64,000 nt of DNA from Xanthomonas arboricola pv. populi. GTDB lineage: Bacteria; Pseudomonadota; Gammaproteobacteria; Xanthomonadales; Xanthomonadaceae. Positions 17,223-26,733 of the stretch are shown in pieces. Made by a program: the position numbers and the translations under genes. The notes under the pieces were generated by a model. That model saw only the letters and a program-made list of their open reading frames with translations. It did no database searches and was not told the origin of the DNA. The stretch spans positions 252,547 to 316,546 of the forward strand of contig NZ_MDEB01000003.1 in NCBI RefSeq assembly GCF_002939945.1, read 5' to 3'. The first letter of the stretch is position 1; each line of letters begins with the position of its first letter.

Positions 17223-19214
17223 ATGTTCCCCACTTTGCGCCGATCGCTCGCCGTCGCGCTGTCGCTGGCGTGCATCACCGCGTACGCGCATGCCGCGCCC
17301 GCAACCAGCGCCGCCGCGCCGCCGAGCGCTTTCGACCCGCTGGCCCTGTTCGCGCCGCTGCAACTGCCCGATGCACCCAACGCCTACCGCAGCGGCAGCG
17401 GCGTCCCCGGCCCGTTGTTCTGGCAGAACCGTGCCGACTACACCCTCAACGCCAGCATCGACCCGGCGACGCACACGCTCACGGGCGAGGCGGCGATCCA
17501 CTACACCAACCGCAGCCCGGACACGCTGGACGTGCTGTGGCTGCAGCTGGACCAGAACATCTACCGCGCCGATGCCCGCGCTGCCGCCAGCCGGCCGTCG
17601 CGCCGCACCCGGTTCACCGACGGCATGCAGATCGCCAGCGTCGAGATCGACGATGGCGGGCGTCGCCAGCCTGCGCACTTCGTCGTCGACGACACCCGCA
17701 TGCGGGTGGACCTGCCGCAGCCGTTGGCGGGGCAGGGCAAGGCACTGACCGTGCATGTCCGCTACCGCTACACGATTCCGGGCACCTGGGGCGGGCGCAC
17801 CGCGGTCAGCGCCAGTAAGCGGGGCGAGATCTACGAGATCGCGCAGTGGTATCCGCGCATGGCCGTCTACGACGATCTGCGCGGCTGGGACACGCAGCCG
17901 TACCTGGGCTCGGAGTTCTATCTGGAATACGGCGACTTCGACTATGCGGTGACCGTGCCGGAGGGCTTTCTGGTGGCCGGTTCCGGCACGCTGACCAATC
18001 CGGCCGAGGTGCTCAGCCGCAGGGAGCAGCAACGCCTGCAACAGGCACGCGGCAGCGATCGCACGGTGCTGATCCGTACGCCTGAGGAAGTGAGCGCGCG
18101 CGCTGCCAAGCCAGCGGGGAGCGCCACGCGCACCTGGCGCTTCCATATGGACAACACCCGCGATGTGGCGTTTGCCGCATCGCCTGCGTTTGTGTGGGAT
18201 GCGGCGCGCATCAAGTTGCCGGGCGGCAAGCAGTCGCTGGCGATGTCGGTGTATCCGCTGGAAGGCGTTGGCGCTGACAAGTGGAACCGCTCCACCGAAT
18301 ACGTCAAGGGCGCGATCGAACATTTCTCGCAGTGGTACCCGTATCCCTGGCCGGCCGCGATCAACCTGGGCGGGTACGGTGCCGGCATGGAGTATCCCGG
18401 CATCGTCTTCGATGGTTTCGAAGACAGCGGCAAGGAATTGTTCTGGATCACCGCGCACGAGATCGGCCACACCTGGTTCCCGATGATCGTCGGCTCCAAC
18501 GAGCGCCGCCACGCGTTCATGGACGAAGGCTTCAATACCTTCATCGACGTCTATGCGTCCGATGCGTTCAACAAGGGCGAGTACGCGCCCAAGCGCGACT
18601 CGGAATATGCGCCCAAGGGCGGCAACCCGGTCGACGAAATCCTGCCGCTGCTGGCCGATACCGGCGCGCCGACGTTGATGGACAACGCCGATTCCACCAG
18701 CGAGACCTACCGTCATTCGTTGACCTATTTCAAGGGTGCGCTGGGATTGGTGCTGTTGCGCGAGCAGATCCTGGGGCCGAAACGCTTCGATCCGGCCTTC
18801 CGCAAATACATCGCGACCTGGGCCTATAAACACCCCACGCCGTCGGACTTCTTCCGGCTGATGGAAAGCGAGAGTGGCGAGAATCTGGCCTGGTGGTGGC
18901 GCGGTTGGTATCTCAACAACTGGCAGCTGGATATGGGCATCAGCGAGGCCCATTACGTCGATCACGATCCTGCCAAGGGCCTGCAACTCACGCTGCGCAG
19001 CAGCCAGAAACTGGTGATGCCGGTGACCGTGCGGGTGGACCTGGCCGACGGCAGTCATCTGGACCGCCGCGTGCCGGTGGAAACCTGGCTGCAGAACACC
19101 GCGCCCAGGCTGACGCTGCCGACCACGCAGAAAGTGCTGCATGTGACGCTGGATCCGGACCATGTATTGCCCGATGCCCAGCGTGGCGACAATCAGGTCA
19201 ATACGATCGGCTAG
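17223..19214 (+). CDS. Exported M1-family zinc metallopeptidase
   Basis: This 663-residue protein has a signal peptide (MFPTLRRSLAVALSLACITAYAHA). Residues about 60-330 form an M1 N-terminal beta domain. The catalytic zinc site is H412-E-x-x-H416 with Glu435 as third ligand. A GAGMEYPG segment stands in place of the classical GAMEN exopeptidase motif. It is probably a periplasmic or secreted aminopeptidase that degrades peptides; specificity is unknown. The ATG at 17223 fits the signal peptide and the frame upstream lacks similarity. The halogenase relic begins almost at once after its stop. Confidence 0.92.
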   Translation: MFPTLRRSLAVALSLACITAYAHAAPATSAAAPPSAFDPLALFAPLQLPDAPNAYRSGSGVPGPLFWQNRADYTLNASIDPATHTLTGEAAIHYTNRSPDTLDVLWLQLDQNIYRADARAAASRPSRRTRFTDGMQIASVEIDDGGRRQPAHFVVDDTRMRVDLPQPLAGQGKALTVHVRYRYTIPGTWGGRTAVSASKRGEIYEIAQWYPRMAVYDDLRGWDTQPYLGSEFYLEYGDFDYAVTVPEGFLVAGSGTLTNPAEVLSRREQQRLQQARGSDRTVLIRTPEEVSARAAKPAGSATRTWRFHMDNTRDVAFAASPAFVWDAARIKLPGGKQSLAMSVYPLEGVGADKWNRSTEYVKGAIEHFSQWYPYPWPAAINLGGYGAGMEYPGIVFDGFEDSGKELFWITAHEIGHTWFPMIVGSNERRHAFMDEGFNTFIDVYASDAFNKGEYAPKRDSEYAPKGGNPVDEILPLLADTGAPTLMDNADSTSETYRHSLTYFKGALGLVLLREQILGPKRFDPAFRKYIATWAYKHPTPSDFFRLMESESGENLAWWWRGWYLNNWQLDMGISEAHYVDHDPAKGLQLTLRSSQKLVMPVTVRVDLADGSHLDRRVPVETWLQNTAPRLTLPTTQKVLHVTLDPDHVLPDAQRGDNQVNTIG

Positions 19215-19227
19215 CAGTTGCCGATGC

Positions 19228-20463
19228 GAGCATCCCCTTCGGCAGCACCAGGCAAAGCACGCTGGTGTGCGCCTTCCATCATCTATGGCTGGAAAGCCAG
19301 CGCCGCGGCATGCCGGGCACATTTGGCAATTACTGCATGGAAACCGTGGCCTCGCGCGTGGACCGTTTCGCACTATTGCGCGAGCCCGCAGTCAATTACG
19401 CCTATCACCTGGATGCGGCGCTGTATGCCAGGTTCCTGCGCACGCGCAGCGAGGCCTGCGGTGTCAGGCGCATCGAAGGCAGGATCCGGCAGGTAATGCT
19501 GCAACCGGACAGTGGCGATGTCGCCAGCCTGCTGCTGGAAGACGGGCAGGTGATCGAGGGCGATCTGTTCGTCGATTGCAGCGGCTTTCGCGGCCTGCCG
19601 ATCGAACAGGCGCTGCACACCGGTTACGAAGACTGGAGCCATTGGTTGCCCTGCGACCGCGCCGTTGCGGTGCAGACCGAAGCGCTCGGCCCGCGGTGCC
19701 GTACACCCGCGCCATCGCGCACGAGGCCGGATGGCGTTGGCATATTCCATTGCAGCATCGTGTGGGAAACGGTCTGGTATTTTCCAGCAAGCACCTGTCC
19801 GACGACGAGGGGCATGCCAAGCTGCTGCGCGATGTGGCCGCGCCTGCGCTGAAGGATCCCTGGCTGGTGCAGTTCCGCACCGGCCGCCGTCGCAAGGCCT
19901 GGAACAGGAATGGGGTGTCGCTGGGCCTGGCCAGCGGCTTCATCGAACCACTGGAATCCACCAGCATCCATCTCACCATTGCCGCGGTGGTGCGTCTGAT
20001 CACCTTGTTCCCTGCAGATGGCATCGCGCCCTCGCAGGTGGGCCTGTTCAACGACATCAGCCGCGCCGAGATGGAGCACGTGCGCGACTTCATCATGCTG
20101 CATTACCACGCCACCCAGCGCGACGAACCGCTGTGGCGCCAGTGCCGCGCGATGGAGCTGCCCGCATCGCTCGCGTTGCGCCTGCGCGCCTGGCGCGAAC
20201 GCGCACATGCCTGGCAAGCGGCCGATGAACTGTTCCGCGTCGACGCCTGGACCCACGTCTTGATGGGGCAGGGCGTCGTGCCCGCGCAGCATCACCCGCT
20301 GGCGCGCGCAGTGTCCGATCGCGATCTGCATCGCCTGCTCGACGGCATTGCCCAGCCGATCCGGCACGCGGTGGACCAGATGCCCTCGCAGCAGGCGTTT
20401 ATCGACGCGTATTGCAAGGCAGGGGCGAGCGTGTGGGGCCTGCGCAGTCCGGTGATGACTTAG
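19228..20463 (+). pseudogene. Broken flavin-dependent tryptophan halogenase-like gene
   Basis: Two overlapping frames together match the C-terminal two thirds of tryptophan halogenases (PF04820). The first part contains FHHLWLESQRRG, YAYHLDAALYARFLR and FVDCSGFRGLPIEQAL. After about base 19693 the match moves to another frame, starting with PYTRAIAHEAGWRWHIPLQHR and continuing through GLASGFIEPLESTSIHL to the stop at 20463. One missing base in a CCGCCGGTG context explains the shift. The GWxWxIP halogenase motif (19729-19749) is kept, but the N-terminal FAD GxGxxG region is absent. Both a 5' truncation and a frameshift mark it as dead. Confidence 0.85.
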
Positions 20464-20681
20464 AGCGGCCGGCAAAAGGTCGCCCTTACTGACCGCAGTG
20501 CGCGGCCAGATCGATTTGCGACTGCGTAACGCAAGGCGCCAGGGCATGCCCGCATCCGGATGTCAGGAGGCCGCAATTGCGGCGCACCCCATGTGTAGAG
20601 CGACCTGTCCGATGACTTGATCTGAATCGGTCACGCCGATCCATCCGTCGCCTTCGAACGGTGAGCTTTCATCGTTTGCCG

Positions 20682-21086
20682 TCAGAGCTCCTGTGCGATG
20701 AACTCGTTCAACGCAGGCGAACGATAAAACGCCATGCATTGCGCGAAGATCCTGTTGAACGGGCCCCGGCGCGCTTCGTCCTTCATCGGCACGTCGGCAC
20801 GATGGAAGTCTGCCGTCTGCTCGGCCACGAAGCGATGCAGGCGGTCGGTGGCACCAGCCTTGGTATTGTCGAGCGCATAGGTCGTCAGCAGATACGAGCG
20901 ATCGCGCAGTTGGTCGGAGGTGTATTTGCCGCTGCGCTCATAGTTGTTGTCCAGGCACAGCTGGAGCGCGTAGGCCTTGACGTCGTCGCGAGGAGCTGGC
21001 TTGCCGGCCGCGCTGGCGGTGACCTGTAGCGACAAGGCCAGGAGTGCAGTTGCGGCGATGAGGTGAGGATTGCGTTGAACGGGCAT
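20682..21086 (-). CDS. Small exported protein, possibly Tai4-like T6SS amidase immunity protein
   Basis: This 134-residue protein has a signal peptide (cleavage near VTASAAG) and a mature helical domain with two cysteines (LQLCLDNNY and FAQCMAFYRSPAL). This pattern resembles periplasmic Tai4 immunity proteins that neutralise type VI amidase effectors. No amidase effector or T6SS gene lies nearby, so it would be an orphan. The Tai4 suggestion rests on remembered motif shape only. The ORF itself, with signal peptide and normal composition, looks real. Confidence 0.65.
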   Translation of the reverse strand: MPVQRNPHLIAATALLALSLQVTASAAGKPAPRDDVKAYALQLCLDNNYERSGKYTSDQLRDRSYLLTTYALDNTKAGATDRLHRFVAEQTADFHRADVPMKDEARRGPFNRIFAQCMAFYRSPALNEFIAQEL

Positions 21087-21316
21087 GCCGATCCAGGTGA
21101 AGGACGATCTGCCCAGTCTGCATCATCCGGGCGATGCAGACGAAGTGCTGCATGCTGATCGACGTACCTGTTGGATAACGTCCACGGATCGGCGCGCCGA
21201 ACATCGATGCACATCGATCGATCCACAAAGCACATCAAACAATCGACCACACTTCGCGCAGGCCAAGCGCAGTCGAACGTGGCAGGCGATACCCGCCTGC
21301 CACGTGCACCGACCGC

Positions 21317-22714
21317 TTACTGGCCGAAATAGGTGGAAATGGTGGAATACACGTCCGAGAAGCGCGAGTAGTAGTCAGGATCGGTCTGCGCGGTGCAGAA
21401 CGAGTAGCCGCCGTACAGGCCGCCGCGCAGCTGATAGGCGCCACCGCTGGCGATGGTGAACAAGCCCGAGCCGGACGAGCCACCCTCGGTGACGCCATCG
21501 CTCCAGACCACACGGTATAGCGGGCTCTTGCCGTCGATGCTGGTGCTCAGCCCATTGACGGTGCCCAGCGAGTACTTCTTGACGTCGCCGGCCGGGTGGT
21601 GGATGCCGACGATCGATGTGCCGGTCGCGCCGATCGCCGCACTGTTCCACGCCGCGTAGAACGCGCCGCTCGGCGGTGCGGTCTTCAGCTCCAGCAACGC
21701 GGTGTCGCGCGTGGTATTGGCGTGGCGCAGGAACGCACCGCCGGTCAATGTGGTGGCCTGCGAGCTGACGGTGTTGCCGTTGCAGCTGGCCGCATCGTAG
21801 AACCAGTAGGTCTGCAGCGAGTTGGCGACGGTCTGCGTGCTGATGCAATGCGCCGCGGTCCAGAACAGGTTGCGCTTGGGCGAGTTGGTGTTGTTGAGCA
21901 GCGTGCCGGTGCACAGGAACGAGCCCTCGCTGGTGGTGAACACCATGCGCGCCACCGCCTTTGCGGCATTGGTGAAGCCGGCGGTGGGATTGGCGCGGCA
22001 GACGACATCGTTCTGGCAGGAATCGCTCTCGCCGATGGCAATGGTCATCATGTCGCGCGTGCTGGCGGTGGGGCTGATATCCAGATGCGACAGCTGCGGG
22101 ATGCTCAGGCTGAAGTTCTCCGGATACTGGCCGGCCGGCAGCGACAGTTCCACCAACAGATTCTCACCGCTGACGGTCGGCGACCAGCCGATCGCCTCGC
22201 CGCTGGCGGCGAAGCTGGCACCGGATTGTTCGAACACCCGGCCGTCGTCGCCGGCAAAGCGCAGCGTCACCTTGGACGGATCGCCCGGCGTGGCGCCAGC
22301 GCCACGCAGGATCAGCGACGCACGCAGCGAGGCCGCCTGCGCGGAGCCGACCTTCAAGGTCGCCACGCGCGAGCCATCCTTGGCCATCTGCCAATCGAGC
22401 GTGGCCAGATTCACCAAGGGCTTGGCAACCGCGCGCGAAAAGCCGATCTGCAGGGGCTGCCCATGTTTGACCTGTGCGATGCGACGCTCACGCACGCGAG
22501 TGATCTCGGTGCTGGTGGGCGCAGTGAGTTGCGCCACACGCGTGGGCAGGATGCCGCCACGCAGACTTGCCGACTGCAATGTCGCCGCGCCGAGTTTGAT
22601 CGCCTGCGGGGCGGTACTCACCGGCGCTGCGTCCATTTCGGTCGGTGGCGTTGCCAGTGCAGAGCCGGAAACGGCGGAAAACAGCGCCAGGTACAACGCA
22701 TTCTTGCGATTCAT
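21317..22714 (-). CDS. Secreted trypsin-like serine endopeptidase
   Basis: The 465-residue precursor has a signal peptide ending SGSALA and a long N-terminal region to about residue 230, then a chymotrypsin-fold protease. The catalytic triad is visible as His289 (TAAHC), Asp337 (DTALLEL) and Ser414 (GGSSGSG). Cysteines in DSCQNDVVC and YSFC suggest disulphides, as in lysyl endopeptidase-type enzymes. In Xanthomonas such proteases usually leave through the type II pathway and act on plant tissue; that is inferred. Its promoter region has a TTCGC-N8-TTCGG pair resembling a short-spacer PIP box. Confidence 0.92.
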   Translation of the reverse strand: MNRKNALYLALFSAVSGSALATPPTEMDAAPVSTAPQAIKLGAATLQSASLRGGILPTRVAQLTAPTSTEITRVRERRIAQVKHGQPLQIGFSRAVAKPLVNLATLDWQMAKDGSRVATLKVGSAQAASLRASLILRGAGATPGDPSKVTLRFAGDDGRVFEQSGASFAASGEAIGWSPTVSGENLLVELSLPAGQYPENFSLSIPQLSHLDISPTASTRDMMTIAIGESDSCQNDVVCRANPTAGFTNAAKAVARMVFTTSEGSFLCTGTLLNNTNSPKRNLFWTAAHCISTQTVANSLQTYWFYDAASCNGNTVSSQATTLTGGAFLRHANTTRDTALLELKTAPPSGAFYAAWNSAAIGATGTSIVGIHHPAGDVKKYSLGTVNGLSTSIDGKSPLYRVVWSDGVTEGGSSGSGLFTIASGGAYQLRGGLYGGYSFCTAQTDPDYYSRFSDVYSTISTYFGQ

Positions 22715-23199
22715 GGATAGTCCTTCTCGTCAGGGAACGACAGGCTGCGGCGGGGGCCGCACCCTGCGGGCGCCATCGTTGGCGCCGAATGAGCCTAGCG
22801 AATGTTTGAAGCTGAATGTGTGCTGAAAATCTCGTTCAGAGATCTGCGGCCGATAAAAAGATAATCGTGTCTTACGTGCAGCGGTCTACATGTGCATGCC
22901 TTGGCAGTCGCCTTGCGCATCTGCACGGCGCCGCAGCGCGGCATCATAGGAATCGTCTGCAACACCCGCGCCGCTCCACCTGCGGTAACGCGATCGCGCA
23001 GTGCAACTGCAGCGACGCCTTGATCAACCTGTCAGGCGATGCAGTCAGGCCCGCTGCGTGCGTGAAGGCCTGCAGCGAGAATCCTTGCAGGCTTGCAGGC
23101 TTGCAGGCTTGCAGACGGCGTGCGCTACGTACCTGCAAGCGGGCATGTCGACGCGCGCCAGCCACCAGCTGTAAGCGCTGCACATTGGCTTGCGACAGG
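22715..23199. other. Gene-free region between protease and permease
   Basis: These 485 bp lie between the protease start (minus) and the permease 3' end (minus). They contain the protease promoter side, with TTCGC/TTCGG eight bases apart at 22785-22802, and near the other end a four-copy 8-bp tandem repeat. Frames here are interrupted or have unlikely composition. No gene is supported. Confidence 0.5.
23084..23114. repeat. 8-bp tandem repeat, four copies
   Basis: The unit GCTTGCAG is repeated head to tail; the first copy lacks its first base. It is intergenic, just beyond the permease stop. An 8-bp unit is prone to slippage, and copy number may vary between strains. Confidence 0.9.
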
Positions 23200-24585
23200 C
23201 TATTCCAGCGCGTCGCTGGCGCGGAAGTCGGTCGAGCGACCGCTGGCGTTCAAAAACCCCAGCACTGCAAGCCCGACCACCATCCAGGCCGTGCCGCCGA
23301 GTTGCGCATGCCGGTCGGCATTGATCAGCACATACGCCAGGATGAGGATGCCGATCAACGGCGTCGCGACATGCAACAGCATGCTGCGGCCGCGCCCGCG
23401 AAAATGCCACAGCACCGCCACGTGCAACAGGATGAAGGCGGTCAGCGCGCCGACATTGCACAACGAGGACAGCAGCGCGATCTGTCCGACGAAGACTTCG
23501 CCCAGCACCATGCTCAAGCCTGCCACCAGCACGATGGCGCGCTGCGGCACGCCGGTGCGCGGGTGAATGTAGCGCAGAAAGGCCGGCAGCTGGCGGTCGC
23601 GCGCCATGGCGAACAACAGGCGCGAGGTGGCCGCCTGCGCCACCAGCGAATTGGCGATCGCCGCACTGATCGCCACCGTGAGCGCGATGACGATCTGCAA
23701 CCAAGGCCCGGCGATCAAGCGCCCGATCTCGAAGAAGGCATCGTTGGAGGCCTGCGCGTTGGGATAGCGTTGCAGGGTGGGTTGCAGCAGCGCGGCCAGC
23801 CAGGTCTGCAGCACGAACAGGCCGGCCACCAGCAGCAGCGCCAGCAGGGTTGCCCGCCCAACCACGCGGTTGCCGCCACGGGCTTCTTCGGACAGCGTGG
23901 AGATCGCATCGAAGCCCAGGAACGACACCACCGCCACCGACAAGGCACTGAAGATCAGCTGCGGCGAAAATGCCTGCGGGTTGTAGAACGGACGCAGGTT
24001 CCAGTGCGCGCCATTGACGCCACGCTGGATCGCCACGGTGGCCAGCACCACGAACACTGCCAGCACCACCAGCTGCGCGTAGAGGAAGAAGCGATTGGCA
24101 CGCGCGGTGGTTTCGATGCCGCGCAGGTTGACCAGCGTGTTGAGCACCACGAAGAAGGCGATCCACGCCGGCTGCGGCACCGCCGGCAGCACGTTGTGCA
24201 TGGCATTGGCGCCGACCACGTAGAGCAGGGTCGGCACCAGCAGATAATCGAGCAGGATCGCCCAGCCGGCCAGAAAGCCCATGCCGCTGCTCAGGCCACG
24301 CCCCACATACGCATACACCGAGCCGGCGACCGGAAACGCCTGCGACATCTGCTGGTAGCTCAACGCGGTGAACAGCATCGCCACGAAGCCGATCAGGTAG
24401 GTCAGCGGCACCATCCCGGCACTGATGTCGAACACGCCGCCGAAAATGGAGAACGGCGCGGTCGGCACCATGAACACCAGCCCGTAGATCAGCAGGTCCT
24501 TGAGCGTGAGCCGCCGCTTGAGTTCCTGGGCATAGCCAAAGCGTTCCAGCGCGGCCGCGTCGTCGCGGCGGGGGGTGTCGGTCAT
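23200..24585 (-). CDS. APC-superfamily amino acid permease
   Basis: This 461-residue inner-membrane transporter has about 12 helices. Helix 1 has the APC pattern LIYGLVFMVPTAPFSIFGGV. Other family segments include AGSVYAYVGRGLSSGMGFLAGWAILLDYLL, SFLGFDAISTLSEEARGG and ATSRLLFAMARDRQLP. It resembles putrescine/amino-acid importers of the PuuP type, but the substrate cannot be read from sequence. The ATG at 24585 gives a normal cytosolic N-terminus. It is divergent from the LuxR regulator, with 196 bp between starts. Confidence 0.9.
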   Translation of the reverse strand: MTDTPRRDDAAALERFGYAQELKRRLTLKDLLIYGLVFMVPTAPFSIFGGVFDISAGMVPLTYLIGFVAMLFTALSYQQMSQAFPVAGSVYAYVGRGLSSGMGFLAGWAILLDYLLVPTLLYVVGANAMHNVLPAVPQPAWIAFFVVLNTLVNLRGIETTARANRFFLYAQLVVLAVFVVLATVAIQRGVNGAHWNLRPFYNPQAFSPQLIFSALSVAVVSFLGFDAISTLSEEARGGNRVVGRATLLALLLVAGLFVLQTWLAALLQPTLQRYPNAQASNDAFFEIGRLIAGPWLQIVIALTVAISAAIANSLVAQAATSRLLFAMARDRQLPAFLRYIHPRTGVPQRAIVLVAGLSMVLGEVFVGQIALLSSLCNVGALTAFILLHVAVLWHFRGRGRSMLLHVATPLIGILILAYVLINADRHAQLGGTAWMVVGLAVLGFLNASGRSTDFRASDALE

Positions 24586-24781
24586 GCAGGTGTCCGCTGA
24601 AAGGAATGCCAGGTCGCGACGCAGGCGCCGTGGGAGCGTCCGAACGTCGATGCTGCAGTGCAGCCGTCTGACTTGCATTGTGACGATAATGTGGCCGCCA
24701 AGCCCATCCATTGGTAAAAGTGCTAGGTTTTCCATGCCGGATGTCATCCAGCGGCATACGTCGACACCGAAGGGACCCCAC

Positions 24782-25546
24782 ATGTTCGACACTCTGGCCA
24801 GCCTGGGCCGCGATCTGCAGGCGCTGCCCACGCTCAATGCCTGCCTGGACCGGGCGTTTGCCGATGTCTGCGGGCTGGGCTTCCAGTCGCTGGTCTACGA
24901 CTACGCGCCGGTCCCGCTGAGTCTGGAAGGCGCATTGATCACTCCGTCGGTGTTCTTGCAGCGCAATGCGCCAGGCGATATGCAGCACGTCTGGTGCGAG
25001 CACGGCTATTACCAGCACGACCCGGTGCAGCAGCGCGCGACGCGACGTACTACGCCATTCGTGTGGTCCTACCGCAGCGACGGCGAGATGGAGGGCGTGG
25101 AATACGTCGGCAACCAGCATCGGCAGGTCACGCGCTATCTATGCGATAGCGGCATGGGAACCGGTGTCACCGTGCCCTTGCACCTGCCGGGCGGCGCATT
25201 CGCGACATTCAGCGCCGCGGTCGACGCGGTCGCGGCCGAGGCGCCACGGCTGGCCGAAGCGCAGCTGTCGCCCTTCCTGCTGCTGGCGCATACCTTCCAG
25301 GCACGCGCGCAGGAGCTGCTCGATCCGCAGGAGCGCCGCTGCCAGCACATCGCGTTGACCCGCCGCGAGCGCGAATGCCTGCAGTACTCGGCCAAGGGGC
25401 TGACGGCCAAGAACATTGCCGCTGCGCTCAACCGTTCCACCGCCACGGTGAACCTGCATCTGAACTCGGCAGCACGCAAGCTGGGCGCGCGCAATCGCGT
25501 CGAGGCCGTGGTACGCGGCATGCATTATCGATTGCTGGAGCCGTAA
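24782..25546 (+). CDS. LuxR solo of the plant-signal-responsive OryR/XccR subfamily
   Basis: The 254-residue product has an autoinducer-binding domain (about 15-165) and a C-terminal LuxR helix-turn-helix (about 190-250, LTRRERECLQYSAKG). At the positions equivalent to TraR Trp57 and Tyr61 it has Met67 and Trp71, with Asp80-Pro81 conserved. These two substitutions define the subfamily (OryR, XccR, PsoR) that responds to plant compounds instead of acyl-homoserine lactones. There is no luxI gene. Its known target in Xanthomonas, pip, is the next gene and has a lux-type box upstream. XccR is the Xanthomonas campestris name. Confidence 0.95.
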   Translation: MFDTLASLGRDLQALPTLNACLDRAFADVCGLGFQSLVYDYAPVPLSLEGALITPSVFLQRNAPGDMQHVWCEHGYYQHDPVQQRATRRTTPFVWSYRSDGEMEGVEYVGNQHRQVTRYLCDSGMGTGVTVPLHLPGGAFATFSAAVDAVAAEAPRLAEAQLSPFLLLAHTFQARAQELLDPQERRCQHIALTRRERECLQYSAKGLTAKNIAAALNRSTATVNLHLNSAARKLGARNRVEAVVRGMHYRLLEP

Positions 25547-25710
25547 GCGCGGCGTGTTCAGCTGCGACGGCAGGCCGCGATAGACGAGTTGCCAGCGGGG
25601 AAAATTTGCGATCGGTAGGCGCAATCGCTGCACGGGTTGGTGCCCGTCCTGGCGACCAACTACGCGCTCGGCTATCGCGCAGCGGGCTCCGACCTTCGAA
25701 AGCGCCACGA

Positions 25711-25730
25711 ACCTGTGAGTTTTGCCAGTT
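25711..25730 (+). promoter_or_regulatory. lux-box-like element upstream of pip
   Basis: ACCTGTGAGTTTTGCCAGTT is a 20-bp imperfect dyad whose left half matches the ACCTGT of lux boxes. It lies 62 bp before the pip start codon and fits the location of the site through which XccR activates pip in planta. Confidence 0.75.
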
Positions 25731-25791
25731 AACGCGCGGCGGTTCGCTCGCTAGGCTCGGCGCTCATTCTTGCCGTTAGCAGGCGCAGGTC

Positions 25792-26733
25792 ATGCAGTCC
25801 ACCGAGGGTTACGTCGAATTTCGTGGGTACCGGACCTGGTACCGCATCACCGGCGACCTGCGCAGCGACGCCTGCCCGCTGATCGTGCTGCACGGCGGCC
25901 CCGGCTGCACCCACGACTATGTGGACAGCTTCAAGGACCTGGCGGCCAGTGGCCGCGCGGTGATCCATTACGACCAGCTCGGCAACGGCAAGTCCACCCA
26001 CCTTCCCGATGCAGACCCCGGTTTCTGGACGGTGGGGCTGTTTCTGGATGAGTTGCAGGCCCTGATCGCGCAGTTGGGGCTGTCGCAGTACGCGCTGCTG
26101 GGGCAGTCCTGGGGCGGGATGCTGGCGGCCGAGCATGCGGTGCGCCGGCCGGCCGGCCTGCGTGCGTTGGTGATCGCCAACTCGCCGGCATCGATGGGCT
26201 TGTGGCGCGCTGCCGCGCTACGTCTGCGCGCGCACCTGCCCGAGGACATCCAGGCAGTGCTGGACGCGCACGAAGCGGTCGGCACCCTGGACGACCCGGC
26301 CTATCGCGCCGCGAGTCAGATCTTCTACGCCCAGCACGTCTGCCGCGTGTTGCCGTGGCCTGCCGACGTGGCGCGCACCTTCGCCGCCATCGATGCCGAC
26401 CCGACCGTGTATCACGCCATGAATGGCCCGACCGAATTCCATGTGGTGGGCAGCCTGCGCAACTGGAGCATCGTCGAGCGTCTGCATCGCATCAGCGCAC
26501 CTACGCTGGTGCTATCGGGCAAGTACGACGAAGCCACACCGGAAACGGTGGAGCCATACGCGCGCCTGATTCCGGACGTGCGGTGGCATGTGTTCGCCAA
26601 TTCCAGCCATATGCCGCATGTGGAAGAACGCCAGGCGTGCATGCGCCTGGTCGGCAACTTTCTCGACGACCACACGCCGTGGCCGGGCGCGGACCTGGCG
26701 CATACGTCCACGCTGGCCAGCCGCGCGGTGTGA
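25792..26733 (+). CDS. pip: Proline iminopeptidase
   Basis: This 313-residue alpha/beta hydrolase of family S33 releases N-terminal proline from peptides. The oxyanion motif HGGPG is at 34-38, the nucleophile is Ser106 in GQSWGG, and the triad is completed by Asp246 and His273. There is no signal peptide. The gene follows the LuxR solo by 245 bp, with a lux-type box in between. This is the xccR/pip arrangement known from Xanthomonas, where pip is induced by plant signals and contributes to virulence. Confidence 0.95.
   Translation: MQSTEGYVEFRGYRTWYRITGDLRSDACPLIVLHGGPGCTHDYVDSFKDLAASGRAVIHYDQLGNGKSTHLPDADPGFWTVGLFLDELQALIAQLGLSQYALLGQSWGGMLAAEHAVRRPAGLRALVIANSPASMGLWRAAALRLRAHLPEDIQAVLDAHEAVGTLDDPAYRAASQIFYAQHVCRVLPWPADVARTFAAIDADPTVYHAMNGPTEFHVVGSLRNWSIVERLHRISAPTLVLSGKYDEATPETVEPYARLIPDVRWHVFANSSHMPHVEERQACMRLVGNFLDDHTPWPGADLAHTSTLASRAV

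Noticed and set aside
22816-24600. Long plus-strand frame of 594 codons, Gln/His/Arg-rich
   Set aside because: Antisense shadow of the APC permease; no recognisable domain.
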